In this document: piece by piece, positions 36,378 to 45,559 of the stretch
Layout of the letters: each line of letters opens with the position of its first letter
Position numbering within the stretch: position 1 is the first letter of the stretch
Assembly (NCBI RefSeq): GCF_003946645.1
Contig: NZ_RHOU01000001.1
Location: 401,834-465,833, forward strand
DNA: 64,000 nt
Reading direction: 5' to 3'
DNA from: Lapidilactobacillus wuchangensis
GTDB taxonomy: Bacteria; Bacillota; Bacilli; Lactobacillales; Lactobacillaceae
Translations under genes and position numbers: made by a program
Notes under the pieces: model-generated
The model's input: the letters and a program-made list of their open reading frames with translations, nothing else
What the model was told of the DNA's origin: nothing
Databases searched by the model: none

Positions 36378-36767
36378 TTAACCATTAATCGACTGCTCTA
36401 AATCAATCACAAACCAAGTGAGTAGAAACAAGCCAGCGCCATAAATGAAGTAAATGTTAGTGGAAGCTGGAATCAGACGTGCCCAAAGCAACAGCAGCAT
36501 TAAACTTAGAATACTTAAATAAATAATTTTACAATCCTGGCGGCGATGACGTAAGAATTGTTTTAAATCTGCCGCCGTTAATTTTTGGCGCAAATAACTG
36601 ATCAACCAGTAAATCAATCCAGCAATTAACAACGCGCCAATAATTGTCCCAACGACCAAATCAGTTGAGAACGGAACTTTAGTGGTGTAGATTAGACTGC
36701 CCAGTACAAACAAGTAATAAACAAAGGCTAACAAAATATCAGCGGTTGTTTTAACCAGCTGCTTCAT
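36378..36767 (-). CDS. Four-helix membrane protein, unknown function
   Basis: 129 residues. Hydrophobic segments at about 9-28, 38-60, 81-98 and 103-122, with a basic loop between the second and third (YLRQKLTAADLKQFLRHRR). The ATG has GGAGG upstream. It lies 48 bp after a gene for a protein of nearly the same length and topology; weak similarity suggests the two may be distant paralogs. Family not recognised. Confidence 0.68.
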   Translation of the reverse strand: MKQLVKTTADILLAFVYYLFVLGSLIYTTKVPFSTDLVVGTIIGALLIAGLIYWLISYLRQKLTAADLKQFLRHRRQDCKIIYLSILSLMLLLLWARLIPASTNIYFIYGAGLFLLTWFVIDLEQSING

Positions 36768-36815
36768 TTACCCAACCTCCTTCAATTCACAACGAATAGT
36801 CCCACACAAATCAGA

Positions 36816-37211
36816 TCAATCGACGCGAAAGAACCTATATAGCCGGGTTGCTTCCCTAAGTAGGGCAACACCAAGAATTGAATACCAAAAATACAAAGTT
36901 TGACTGGTCGATATTTTAAAACCAATTTTGAAAACAACCAGGGCAATACTAAGTGTAATAAAGGCCACTTCCATCAATCGACCGACAATTTTTAAAAATT
37001 GATCAATTGCTGCGAACTGTCGCTGTTGTTGCAAATGTCGAAGCCATAAGTAAAAGCTGGCGCCAACAGCAAGCGTCACGACTGTTGTTACAGTCAAGAA
37101 AAGATCACGCGCTTTAACCAAACCAATCACCAGTACAACACAAATAAGCGTCACAATGATGAGACTGATTATTCTACGGATTAAATTGCCTCGTTGCTCC
37201 TTTGTGGTCAT
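36816..37211 (-). CDS. Four-helix membrane protein, unknown function
   Basis: 131 residues. Helices at about 14-31, 36-56, 76-95 and 105-120, with a Gln-rich loop (HLQQQRQFAAIDQFLK). It is the first gene of the rightmost minus-strand group in the island, with a plausible ribosome binding site (CAGGTGAG). Nothing in the sequence identifies a function. Confidence 0.68.
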   Translation of the reverse strand: MTTKEQRGNLIRRIISLIIVTLICVVLVIGLVKARDLFLTVTTVVTLAVGASFYLWLRHLQQQRQFAAIDQFLKIVGRLMEVAFITLSIALVVFKIGFKISTSQTLYFWYSILGVALLREATRLYRFFRVD

Positions 37212-37460
37212 CTACTCACCTGATAAATATTTATTTTGTGAATTAATTTCATTTTATATCATCAGTATACTGCTTTCACATCATTAAATAAAGGCTCATT
37301 TACAGGTAAAACTAATCCCAATAAAATTTATCGTTTATTTTAGTGAGTTAATTTCGATAACTAACTCACAATAAAATCAAGTGAACCTCTATTCTAAGAT
37401 TTTTTCAACTAGTTAGTTTATACTGAAATAAAGGTTTCAAACGAAGGAGTTGCCAAGTTG

Positions 37461-38315
37461 ATGAAGGAAATTACTGAAGAAATTTTAAATGACGTGATTC
37501 AGCCCCGCCCTCAGGAAAGTCATAAAGGTACTTTCGGCCGGGTTCTAGTGATCGCTGGCAGTGCGATTTATGGTGGCGCAGGCATCATGAGTGCCAGTGC
37601 AGCTTTGTTGACTGGCGCTGGCTTGACAACCTTGGCCAGTGACCCAGTTAATCGCACCGCACTTCATAGTCAACACCCAGAAATTATGTTTTTGGATTGG
37701 CATGATGACCTGTTATTGACGCAAACGTTGTTAACCAGCAATGTGGTCGTGATTGGCCCAGGATTAGGTTTAACTGATTTTGCTTGGCAAATATTGCAAC
37801 GCGTTTTATCCCAACTCGCGGAACAACAGGTGGTGATCATTGATGGTTCGGCGCTGACCTTATTAGCCGAGCATCAGCAAATTCCTCAGACCAAGGCCCA
37901 AATCATTTTAACGCCTCACCAAGAAGAATGGCACCGGCTTAGTCAACTCACAATTGCTGAGCAGACAGTCGCCAACAACCAACAAGCCCTGCAAAAGTGG
38001 CCGACGAAAACCATTTTAGTGCTTAAACAACATCGCACCGAAATTTATCAGCGCGCTAACGTTTATCAAAATACAACTGGCGTGGCAGCGATGGCGACTG
38101 GTGGCATGGGCGACACTTTAACTGGCGTAATTGCTGGTATGATCGCTCAATTCAAAAAACCACTGCCAGCAACGCTAGCAGCGGTTTATCTTCATAGTTT
38201 AGCTGGCCAACAATTAGCCCAGCAACAATATCTGGTTTTACCTAGTCAACTGATCGCCATGTTGCCCCACTTAATGTGGCAATATCAAGGACCAGTTGAA
38301 TCGCAATCTATTTGA
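37461..38315 (+). CDS. nnrD: ADP-dependent (S)-NAD(P)H-hydrate dehydratase
   Basis: Repairs damaged hydrated NAD(P)H in the cytoplasm. About 284 residues, the YjeF C-terminal (ribokinase-like) domain alone, as usual in lactobacilli. Motifs include RVLVIAGSAIYGGAGIMSA near residue 29, VIGPGLG at about 92, LTPHQEEW (the family's conserved substrate loop) and the nucleotide site TTGVAAMATGGMGDTLTGVIAG. An adjacent TTG at 37458 may be used instead of the ATG; it is spaced slightly better from GAAGGAG. Its 3' end overlaps the convergent pseudouridine synthase gene by 8 bp. Confidence 0.92.
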   Translation: MKEITEEILNDVIQPRPQESHKGTFGRVLVIAGSAIYGGAGIMSASAALLTGAGLTTLASDPVNRTALHSQHPEIMFLDWHDDLLLTQTLLTSNVVVIGPGLGLTDFAWQILQRVLSQLAEQQVVIIDGSALTLLAEHQQIPQTKAQIILTPHQEEWHRLSQLTIAEQTVANNQQALQKWPTKTILVLKQHRTEIYQRANVYQNTTGVAAMATGGMGDTLTGVIAGMIAQFKKPLPATLAAVYLHSLAGQQLAQQQYLVLPSQLIAMLPHLMWQYQGPVESQSI

Positions 38316-39042
38316 GACCAGCCTGACCGGCAGTTTGCAAAGCCGTGACTTCCTCAGGATTTAGTTCGCGATACTCGCCAGCTGCTAAATCAGCAGGCAA
38401 GTTTAACGGGCCAAAGCTTAAACGCTTCAAGGCCAACACCTCGTGGTCAAAAGTCTTCAACATCCGTTTCACTTGATGATACTTACCTTCAGCAATCGTT
38501 AGCTCAACTAACGATTGTTTTTTGTTGGCGTCGTAATTTTTGATACGTAATTGAGCTGGTTGAGTCGTGAAATCGGCCAATTCTACACCCTTGGCAAATA
38601 CCGCCACTAATTCTGGCTTGACTTCACCAGCAACGACAGCTTGATAAGTCTTGGCCACATGATATTTCGGTTGCAACAAGCGATGTGCAAGTTGACCATC
38701 ATTAGTAAGCAACAATAAACCAGTGGTATCACGATCCAAGCGACCAACTGGCGCTAAATCTTGATAATGCGGCAAGTTTTTCGGAAGCAAATCAAGTACG
38801 GTCGCCTGCTTCTGATCTTTAGTTGCCGTCAACACATCAGCCGGCTTATTTAATAAATAGTAACTGAATTCTTGATAGGAAATGGTTTGTTGGTTAATGG
38901 TCACCTGATTGCTGTCCTTGATCTGGGTGGCCGTTTGCCGACAAACCTTGCCGTCAACCTGAACATGGCCTTTTTTAATTAATAAGCGTACTTCTTGGCG
39001 GCTGCCCTGGCCCATGTTGGCCAAATAGCGGTCTAATCTCAT
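38308..39042 (-). CDS. rsuA: 16S rRNA pseudouridine synthase (RsuA family)
   Basis: 244 residues. An N-terminal S4 RNA-binding domain (MRLDRYLANMGQGSRQEVRLLIKKGHVQVDG) is followed by the catalytic domain. The active-site Asp lies in APVGRLDRDTTGLLLLTNDG. Later motifs are HVAKTYQAVV and EGKYHQVKRMLKTFDHEVLALKR. The family modifies U516 of 16S rRNA; small-family differences prevent certainty on the site. Its start overlaps the stop of the flippase gene by 4 bp. Confidence 0.9.
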   Translation of the reverse strand: MRLDRYLANMGQGSRQEVRLLIKKGHVQVDGKVCRQTATQIKDSNQVTINQQTISYQEFSYYLLNKPADVLTATKDQKQATVLDLLPKNLPHYQDLAPVGRLDRDTTGLLLLTNDGQLAHRLLQPKYHVAKTYQAVVAGEVKPELVAVFAKGVELADFTTQPAQLRIKNYDANKKQSLVELTIAEGKYHQVKRMLKTFDHEVLALKRLSFGPLNLPADLAAGEYRELNPEEVTALQTAGQAGLK

Positions 39043-40691
39043 CGAATGTGTAACCTCCGGCGTAATCCTGCCATGCGCGGACCGACAATCCGGTCAGCCA
39101 GGCGGGTTTTTAGAATTAAGTAACCATAAACCGCTACCCCGACGGCCACAGCAATGATTAAAATCACGGCGCTATAAATCTTGCGTTGCACTGGCAAGAC
39201 CATTCCCACCAGGTTCACAGTAATCCCGGTTAAGAAGAACATGACCAGTGAGAAAAAGATGATGCCTAACATGCGCCGCAGTGTTTGTTGTAATTTGAAG
39301 TGGTAGAGTCGATACAAGCTAATTAACATTAAGACGCTGGTGACCAGCATGCCGATCGCTGTGGCGACCATGGGCCCATAAATGTTGAAGAAAGCAATCA
39401 TTGGATATTGCATGACTAATTTAACCACGATCCCGACAATTAAATAGCGCATCGCCACATTATTCTGGTAAAGGCCCTGTAAAACGGCGGCCAAAACTGT
39501 GAATAAACCTAAAATAATGGCGGTAAATGAGTTCACTTGTAAAACACTAATGCCTAAAACATCGTGACCATAGAATAAGGTATACAACGGTTCAGCAACG
39601 GCAGCAACCCCAAAGGAAGCTGGCACCATGATAATTAAGAACAATTGTAAAACATTGGTGATCTGTTGGGCCATGTCACGTTTGTCATTGCGGGCATGAG
39701 CTGCCGACAATAGCGGAATTGCGGCTACCGCCATGGCAGAAGCAAAGGAAATGACGATCATTACTAATTTATTTGAGTTAAAGTTAAAAATCGCGAAGTA
39801 GATTTCCATTTCTTTTTTCGTGACTAGGAAAAACTGCGGTAACATCTTGAAGAAAGAATACTGGTCGATCAATTGGAAAATTGTGATGCCTGATCCGAGC
39901 AGAATAAATGGTACGGACTGATGAATAATATCCATCACTAATTCCTTGGTCGTTACTTGCAGGTTATCGTTAGATTGCGCCATTAAATGCTCTAACTTAC
40001 CTCGTTGCCGTAAATAGAACCAGAACAAAGTCAAAATCCCGAAAATTGCCCCGATAAAAGCAGCAAATGTCGATTGAACCACCGCTTGTTTGTAAGTCCC
40101 ATGTTGAATCTGCATGATGACAAACGTTGCCCCTAACATGTAGGCAACGCGGGCCAACTGCTCAATAAATTGGGAAACGGCTGATGGTGCCATTTCCGCG
40201 AAGCCTTGGAAATAGCCACGAAAAATACTGAGGAACGGAATAATCAAAACCGCCACACTTAAGGAACGATACACCGGAATCTCGGCAGCACTTTGGGCAT
40301 ATAGTGGCGCGCCAAAGAACATCAGCCCGGCGGAAACAACCCCTAAAATCGCCATAAGCTTGATCCCAGTATGGAATAGCCGCCGACCAACACGATATTC
40401 ATTCAGCGTATTATAATGAGCGACTTGTTTGGCAATCGCACCAGGAATCCCCGCCGTTGAAATCATGAGAAACAGTGAGTAAATATTATAGCCCTTACTG
40501 AATAGGGCATTCGCTAAATTACCAGTTTGCGCGTCACCAATCATTGGTAACCAAGCCATAATATAAACTGCGCCTAAAATACGAGAGAAAATACTACCAG
40601 CAGTGATCCAAGCTGACCCTTTAACAAAACTTGCCTGACTTGAATTGCCCGATTTAGAACTTGGTGCTGATTGTGTTGAGTTCTGCGCCAA
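39039..40691 (-). CDS. Polysaccharide/lipid II flippase-like protein (MurJ/YtgP family)
   Basis: 550 residues with about fourteen membrane helices, of the MVF/MATE fold used by MurJ, SpoVB and YtgP. The polar N-terminus (SSKSGNSSQASFVKGSAWITAGSIFSRILGAVY) and the SRILG and GRRLFHTG regions are family features. In Firmicutes YtgP/MurJ proteins flip lipid II for peptidoglycan synthesis. The charged loop at about 245-275 and the Arg-rich C-terminus (GPRMAGLRRRLHIR) are normal. It shares a transcript with the pseudouridine synthase. Confidence 0.88.
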   Translation of the reverse strand: MAQNSTQSAPSSKSGNSSQASFVKGSAWITAGSIFSRILGAVYIMAWLPMIGDAQTGNLANALFSKGYNIYSLFLMISTAGIPGAIAKQVAHYNTLNEYRVGRRLFHTGIKLMAILGVVSAGLMFFGAPLYAQSAAEIPVYRSLSVAVLIIPFLSIFRGYFQGFAEMAPSAVSQFIEQLARVAYMLGATFVIMQIQHGTYKQAVVQSTFAAFIGAIFGILTLFWFYLRQRGKLEHLMAQSNDNLQVTTKELVMDIIHQSVPFILLGSGITIFQLIDQYSFFKMLPQFFLVTKKEMEIYFAIFNFNSNKLVMIVISFASAMAVAAIPLLSAAHARNDKRDMAQQITNVLQLFLIIMVPASFGVAAVAEPLYTLFYGHDVLGISVLQVNSFTAIILGLFTVLAAVLQGLYQNNVAMRYLIVGIVVKLVMQYPMIAFFNIYGPMVATAIGMLVTSVLMLISLYRLYHFKLQQTLRRMLGIIFFSLVMFFLTGITVNLVGMVLPVQRKIYSAVILIIAVAVGVAVYGYLILKTRLADRIVGPRMAGLRRRLHIR

Positions 40692-40863
40692 TAAAAACGC
40701 TCCCTTACTGGAAACTGATTTCGTTTCAATTTTAATTTAATTTTTAACGTCAAAAGAATAAAACTAAAAACCCGCCATCACGATTGCCGCAAACACCAAA
40801 CTTATCGACCAATCAAGACGACGCTAATATCAATATTGTAACCCATTAAAGGCAGAAAATATA

Positions 40864-41113
40864 GAGTGCGAGCAGCTGCGGGTAGTTGGCGTAGCGTAAC
40901 TTCAATTATTTGCTTGAGTTGGTGCGAACCAGATTGAGCAAATAATTAAGTTAGGCATAGCCGACTGCAGTTGCAAACACGTTTTAGCAGAGTGTGAGTA
41001 GCGACGCACTTTTGGCGTAGCCTAATTTCGATAATTTGATTGAGCGGTGCAACCGATCGAGCAAATTATCAAATTAGGCATAGCCATTTGTCGCTGCGAA
41101 CACGTTTCAATAG
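40864..41113. repeat. Two tandem hairpin repeats of about 125 bp
   Basis: Unit 1 is 40864-40989 and unit 2 is 40990-41113. Both share GGCGTAGC, GGCATAGCC and an AACACGTTT end. Each folds on itself: unit 1 pairs AATTATTTGCT with GAGCAAATAATT and has outer arms CAGCTGC/GCAGTTG. Unit 2 pairs ATAATTTG with CAAATTAT and has outer arms AGCGAC/GTCGCT. The arms differ between units while pairing is kept. It lies between the flippase gene and composite repeat site III. Confidence 0.8.
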
Positions 41114-41120
41114 TGCAGAA

Positions 41121-41303
41121 GCAGAACAGAGTCTGACTGCATTCCGGGCTGCTTGGCGTGGAACGCGGCCGGCATTGATTTGAGCTTATTGCTGCGCAAC
41201 AATCTCAAATACAAGCCTTGTTCTAAGTGGTCCAGCCACTAAGAACAATTTGGCGGCTGACGCCAAGATCCCTCCATTCCGTCTGGAGTTGATGTGGTGC
41301 ACT
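41121..41303 (+). repeat. Structured repeat half A (copy F3)
   Basis: Full half A. Proximal stem CTTGGCGT/ACGCCAAG, second hairpin GATTTGAG/CTCAAAT, distal hairpin TTGTTCT/AGAACAA with inner GTGG/CCAC, and terminal hairpin CTCCATTCCGTCTGGAG. It faces half B at 41492-41639. Confidence 0.87.
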
Positions 41304-41384
41304 TCATCATTGCTATTATTTATGGCAGTGATAGCGGGATTCATTAGCTCAATTCTATCAATAGTAATGGTTGAACAGCAAAAT

Positions 41385-41476
41385 AAATCGGTGTGCTAAC
41401 TCTGCTTTTTCAGTAAAGATTGTCACACAGCTTCCTGTCATCACAATCTGGTTCAGCCAAACAGTGGTGATCAGTT
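41385..41476. repeat. Central segment of composite repeat site III
   Basis: AAATCGGTGTG and TTGTCACAC echo the site I hairpin but pair imperfectly. The following CATCACAATCTGG and CAGTGGTGATCAG block is also present at 2664-2698. This confirms that the central segment belongs to the element. Confidence 0.6.
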
Positions 41477-41491
41477 TGGCCATTTTCATCT

Positions 41492-41639
41492 GGTGGTGGC
41501 GGCGCAATTGGCGTCAGCCATGAAATTATCCTTGGCGATTTATCGCTTAGGATAAGGCTTGTATTTAAGATTTTGCACAGCAAAAGCTTAAATCAATGCC
41601 CATGGCGTTCCACGCCACTCAAATTGCGCCGCCACCACC
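41492..41639 (-). repeat. Structured repeat half B (copy R3)
   Basis: Closed by a perfect 18-bp outer stem (GGTGGTGGCGGCGCAATT with AATTGCGCCGCCACCACC). Distal hairpin ATCCT/AGGAT with inner GCGAT/ATCGC; inner stem CATGG/CCATG replaces the CGGC-type pairing of other copies. Intact on the minus strand. Confidence 0.87.
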
Positions 41640-41863
41640 GTTTCAAATTGGGGAAGTCTTAACACTAACCTCATTCTGATTTTAAGAACTCGAATCAGTA
41701 TCTGTAGCGCACTCCAAAGCAAATACCATTAATTTTAGCGCAAAACAACCTGCACCTACCTATCTAGACAGACATTTAGCAAATCCTTAACCTTCGTCAG
41801 CGTATTTTTCCTGAAAGTTAGTATAATGAAGGCAGTTAACGTATTGCCAATGGAGGTAGCCTG

Positions 41864-43114
41864 ATGAATCAAACTGAATTTGCGTTAAATGTGCTGGATA
41901 ACTTGATTAAATTGCCTACCGTTAATGGTAGCGAGGGTAGTGTTGCGGCTTACTTGAAAGATATTTTCCAACAGAACGGCATTCAAGTCAGCCTGATTCC
42001 CTGGCATCAAAATTATAATCGTGTCAATTTGGTCGCCCAATACAAGCAGAATGATGGTCCAATTCTTGGTTTGACTGGTCACGAAGATGTGGTGGCGCCA
42101 GTGGCTGCTGATGAGTGGACTTATGGCCCGTTCATGCCTCATCATGACCAAGGTAAAATTTATGGTCGCGGCGCGTCCGATATGAAAAGCGGACTGGCTG
42201 CAATGGCATTGGCTTTTATTCGCTTAAGTAAAGATCCTAATTTTCATGGCAATCTCCGTTTTATTGCCACTGTTGGCGAGGAGAATGGCCGGCTGGGTGC
42301 GAAACAGTTAACCAAGAATCATTTTGTTAGCGATTTAGCCGGCATGATTGTCGGTGAGCCTAGTACCGCTTCTTCGAAAAAAATCATGACCCAATTATTA
42401 GCCACCGATTCCTTCGAATTACCGCAAGCACAACCGCACAATTATAGTCGCCAGGCTTGTTTCTTCGCTCATAAAGGCACCTTGGATTACCAGGTGGTCG
42501 CCCGGGGCAAGGCCGCGCACAGTTCCGTGCCAGAAGTCGGTATCAATGCCTTGGACCATTTAATAACTTTTTATAATGAGCAAAAACGTTATTTTACTCA
42601 TCTGACTGAATTTCGCAATGAAACTTTGGGGCTGACTAAAGCCACCGTCACCATGCTGCAGGCCGGTGAACAGGCCAATACCATTCCAAATTTAGCTAGT
42701 TTGACGGCAAAATTACGGACCATCCCCGAATATTCAAATGAGCGGATCATCAACGATTTGAAATTATTAATTGCCAATTTGAACCAGGCCAACCCGGATT
42801 ACCACTTGTCGTTACGCATTATTAATAGTGACGAGCCCATGCAAACACCACCAACAGCGCCATTAGTCAAAATCACCCAAGCCAGTTTAGCGGCAATTTG
42901 GGGCCAACCAGCACTTAGCATCGGCGCTCCTGGTGGCAGCGATGCCTCAGAATATTTGCGCGCCAATCCGAAAATGCCAGTCGTGGTCGTGGGCCCCGGC
43001 AACGAATCTGCGCATGCGATTAACGAATTTGTTCGCGAAGATGACTATCTGAAAGCAATTAACCTCTACCAACTGATTTGCCAGAAGTATTTTGAAATAA
43101 ATAATCAAAAATGA
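41864..43114 (+). CDS. M20 family metallopeptidase (ArgE/DapE-like)
   Basis: 416 residues. Zinc-binding residues are seen in LTGHEDVVAP (His, unusual HED for HxD), GRGASDMKSGLAAMA (bridging Asp), TVGEENGRLGAKQL (catalytic and metal Glu) and the late HAINEFV (His). The lid domain with HKGTLDYQVVARGKAAHSS lies between. It resembles the succinyl-diaminopimelate desuccinylase/acetylornithine deacetylase group, whose members in lactobacilli include general peptidases, so the substrate is left open. ATG start after GGAGGTAG; a TATAAT box lies at about 41822. Confidence 0.88.
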   Translation: MNQTEFALNVLDNLIKLPTVNGSEGSVAAYLKDIFQQNGIQVSLIPWHQNYNRVNLVAQYKQNDGPILGLTGHEDVVAPVAADEWTYGPFMPHHDQGKIYGRGASDMKSGLAAMALAFIRLSKDPNFHGNLRFIATVGEENGRLGAKQLTKNHFVSDLAGMIVGEPSTASSKKIMTQLLATDSFELPQAQPHNYSRQACFFAHKGTLDYQVVARGKAAHSSVPEVGINALDHLITFYNEQKRYFTHLTEFRNETLGLTKATVTMLQAGEQANTIPNLASLTAKLRTIPEYSNERIINDLKLLIANLNQANPDYHLSLRIINSDEPMQTPPTAPLVKITQASLAAIWGQPALSIGAPGGSDASEYLRANPKMPVVVVGPGNESAHAINEFVREDDYLKAINLYQLICQKYFEINNQK

Positions 43115-43158
43115 CTTTTCTACTCAACAACCTGGTGATCGCCTGGTAAATTGGTTTG

Positions 43159-43496
43159 CTTAACGATCAGGTTGCTGGCTACGTCACCTTGATGCCGCTT
43201 GCTAAAGAAGGTTCGTTTCAAGGAAAGTATCCGGAAATTCCTGACTTTAATGTCTTCAAATCTTTTCAAAAACAGGGCGTCGGTGGCCAACTGTTGGCTG
43301 CTATTGAAGACGCGGCCAAATCAATACCTTAGGCGTCGGCTTGCATTCAGACTATGGTCCAGCGTAACGCCTCTACATCAAACGTGGCTTTGTGCCCGAT
43401 GGTTCCGATGTTTGGTATCACAATCAACCGCTTGAGATGAACGCCCCTTGTCTGAATGATAATGATCTAGTTTTATATCTTGCAAAAACATTTTAG
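43159..43496 (+). pseudogene. GNAT acetyltransferase pseudogene
   Basis: Remains of a small acetyltransferase gene. The first frame encodes NDQVAGYVTLMPLAKEGSFQ and KQGVGGQLLAAIEDAAK (acetyl-CoA loop). A frameshift near 43320 moves the homologous reading to another frame, GVGLHSDYGPA, then a stop, RLYIKRGFVPDGSDVWYHNQ, and ends LVLYLAKTF. The 5' end with the start codon is gone. At least one frameshift, one in-frame stop and a 5' truncation make it non-functional. Confidence 0.8.
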
Positions 43497-43515
43497 TTTA
43501 AAATATGAACTTTAT

Positions 43516-43559
43516 AAAAATAGGCAATTATGAATGGCCTTCATAATTGTCTATTTTTT
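43516..43559. terminator. Bidirectional terminator
   Basis: AAAAATAGGCAATTATGAA / TTCATAATTGTCTATTTTT hairpin between the acetyltransferase remnant and the convergent MFS gene. Confidence 0.88.
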
Positions 43560-43637
43560 ATTGTCGCGATTCTATTGACAGACTCAGCAAACCAAGCTTT
43601 ATTTTAAAAATTTCGCTGACGCCACTAGCTAGAACAC

Positions 43638-45002
43638 TCAGGCGACTCGCTTAAATCGTAATGAAAAGATAATTCCTGAAATCGATAAAATACCAGCGAC
43701 AAACATGGTTGCCTGAAATCCGTGGGTAAAATTAATTGGACCATTGAGATTCCCGAATTGATTAAAGACAATTACCGAAATAGTTGTGCCCACAGCGCCG
43801 CCTAATAATCGAAAAACATTGTAAATTCCTGAAGCCTGACCAATCTTGCTTGAGGAAACTGCTCCTAAAACAGCTTTCTGCAAAGCTGGTCCAGCCATTG
43901 AAAGGCCCGCTCCAGCTAACATTAACGGTAAAATCAACGCTGGATAGCCACTTTGATTGCCAACTAATCTGACAATTAACCAATAGCCTACGCCCTGACC
44001 CAGCAAGCCAAGCGTCGCAATTATTTTTTCACCAAAATGATCAACTGCTTTACCGGCAAATGGTGCGACCACAACTAATGTACCTGTCCAAGGAAGAATT
44101 CCCAGGCCAACAGTTAAAGCATCCCGCTGACCCACGATTTGTAAGAACTGCGGCAAGAAAAAGACCACGCCGTACATCGCTGCATACAACAAGAAAGTCG
44201 CTAAGTTCGCACCAATAAAAGTCTTAGACTTAAAAAAATCCAGTGGCACCATGGGCAGCGTTTCTATGCGTTGGCGACGCACAAACCAAATTCCTAGTCC
44301 GACACCAACAACGCCAATCATGATAGGCACGATTGGTTTCGGCGTCGCAGTCACTTCAGCTAACGACCAAATAATGCTCGCTGAAGCAAGAATACTCAAC
44401 ACCGCGTCCATGAAACGCACCAACTCACGACTGCCCGTACTTTCCGGCAACAAATATTGATTTAGAAGAATCGCGCTAAGGCCAATGGGCACATTGATCC
44501 AAAAGATCCATTGCCAAGTCAATTTGGCCACAATCAAACCACCTAATGAGGGACCAATAATCAAGGCCAAACCACCAATACCGCTCCAAATACCTAAAGC
44601 TTTTCCCCGTTCGCTTGTCGGCAGTGCATGAGTTAAAATTGCCATCGACATCGGTGTCATTACTGAAGCACCCAGGCCGGCCACGATTCGAGCCAGAATT
44701 AAGACCGTAATATTGGGTGCCAGCGCGCAAAGAATCGATCCTAAAGTAAAAATAAAAATGCCCCAATTATAAATGCGCCGGCGACCAAACCGTTCGCCTA
44801 ATGAAACACCTACTAACAGAACCGCTGCAATTGTAATGTTGTAAGCATTCAAGGCCCATTGTAAAGTCGTCACCGAAATATTGAAATCGGTCCTAATTGC
44901 CGTTGCCGCCGTCGTCACGATCATGGCATCCATCATCGACATGAAAAATCCCAATGATGTCAATATCAATAGCCAGGTTGTCCTCACCTTACTAGTCATC
45001 AT
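43638..45002 (-). CDS. MFS drug exporter, DHA2 (EmrB/QacA) type
   Basis: 454 residues with about fourteen helices. The N-terminal motif MDAMIVTTAATAI and motif A GERFGRRRIYNWG at about 68-80 are DHA2 hallmarks, and the motif C region reads GIGGLALIIGPSLGGLI. A proton-driven exporter of drugs or metabolites; substrate unknown. It lies downstream of an ArsR-type regulator gene on the same strand, 170 bp away, a common pairing for inducible efflux. Confidence 0.87.
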   Translation of the reverse strand: MMTSKVRTTWLLILTSLGFFMSMMDAMIVTTAATAIRTDFNISVTTLQWALNAYNITIAAVLLVGVSLGERFGRRRIYNWGIFIFTLGSILCALAPNITVLILARIVAGLGASVMTPMSMAILTHALPTSERGKALGIWSGIGGLALIIGPSLGGLIVAKLTWQWIFWINVPIGLSAILLNQYLLPESTGSRELVRFMDAVLSILASASIIWSLAEVTATPKPIVPIMIGVVGVGLGIWFVRRQRIETLPMVPLDFFKSKTFIGANLATFLLYAAMYGVVFFLPQFLQIVGQRDALTVGLGILPWTGTLVVVAPFAGKAVDHFGEKIIATLGLLGQGVGYWLIVRLVGNQSGYPALILPLMLAGAGLSMAGPALQKAVLGAVSSSKIGQASGIYNVFRLLGGAVGTTISVIVFNQFGNLNGPINFTHGFQATMFVAGILSISGIIFSLRFKRVA

Positions 45003-45089
45003 GAATATTTCCCCCTAAAATAATATAGTTCAAATATTTTTGAACTATTTTAAAATACCATGACTAAAAACCATTAACAAGTTAGCGAA

Positions 45090-45126
45090 CAACAAAAAAA
45101 GGCGTTTTATCAACGTCTTTTCCTAG
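45090..45126 (-). terminator. Probable terminator of the ArsR gene
   Basis: On the minus strand AAAAGACGTTGATAAAACGCC then seven T. It would partly separate the regulator from the exporter gene. Confidence 0.55.
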
Positions 45127-45171
45127 TTAAAGCGCCAGTACTTAGGCTAGGTCATTCCTAATGACCATTCT

Positions 45172-45468
45172 TTAGATATTCTGATAAAAATCAGTCACAT
45201 AGCGTTCAAAGGTCGCCAAATTAAGACTGACATATTTTTCGCGAGCGACCTTGTGAGTCGTGATCAGCTGCGCCGCGGCTAACAATTTGAAATGGTAGGA
45301 ACCAGAGGTTTTACTAATCTGGATGGCTTGGCCAACCTCACCACAAGCGACTTCATGTTCCACTTGTTTTAAATATTGAATGATTTCTAACCGAATTGGA
45401 TCAGCTAATGCCTTGAAAACTAGCAGCTGTTGGTCCGCGGAAGTTAAAGTTTTTTTAGGAGTTGTCAT
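45172..45468 (-). CDS. ArsR-family winged-helix regulator
   Basis: 98 residues. The winged-helix fold covers nearly the whole protein: LLVFKALADPIRLEIIQYL (helix 1-2), VACGEVGQAIQISKTSGSYHFKLLAAAQLI (recognition helix SKTSGSYHFKLL) and THKVAREKYVSLN (wing). A single Cys in VACGE may or may not sense a ligand, since the classical CxC metal box is absent. Probably represses the adjacent MFS exporter; that is inferred from position. Confidence 0.87.
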   Translation of the reverse strand: MTTPKKTLTSADQQLLVFKALADPIRLEIIQYLKQVEHEVACGEVGQAIQISKTSGSYHFKLLAAAQLITTHKVAREKYVSLNLATFERYVTDFYQNI

Positions 45469-45559
45469 ACTGTTATTTTACTGGATACAATCACTTAAAT
45501 TCAAGCAAGTCACCAACTTTAATCGCCACCCATTAAAAACATTCGATTAATTATCTTAA

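Noticed and set aside
38300..38320. 8-bp overlap of convergent nnrD and rsuA as a regulatory feature
   Set aside because: Short convergent overlaps are common in compact genomes; no terminator oddity beyond that.
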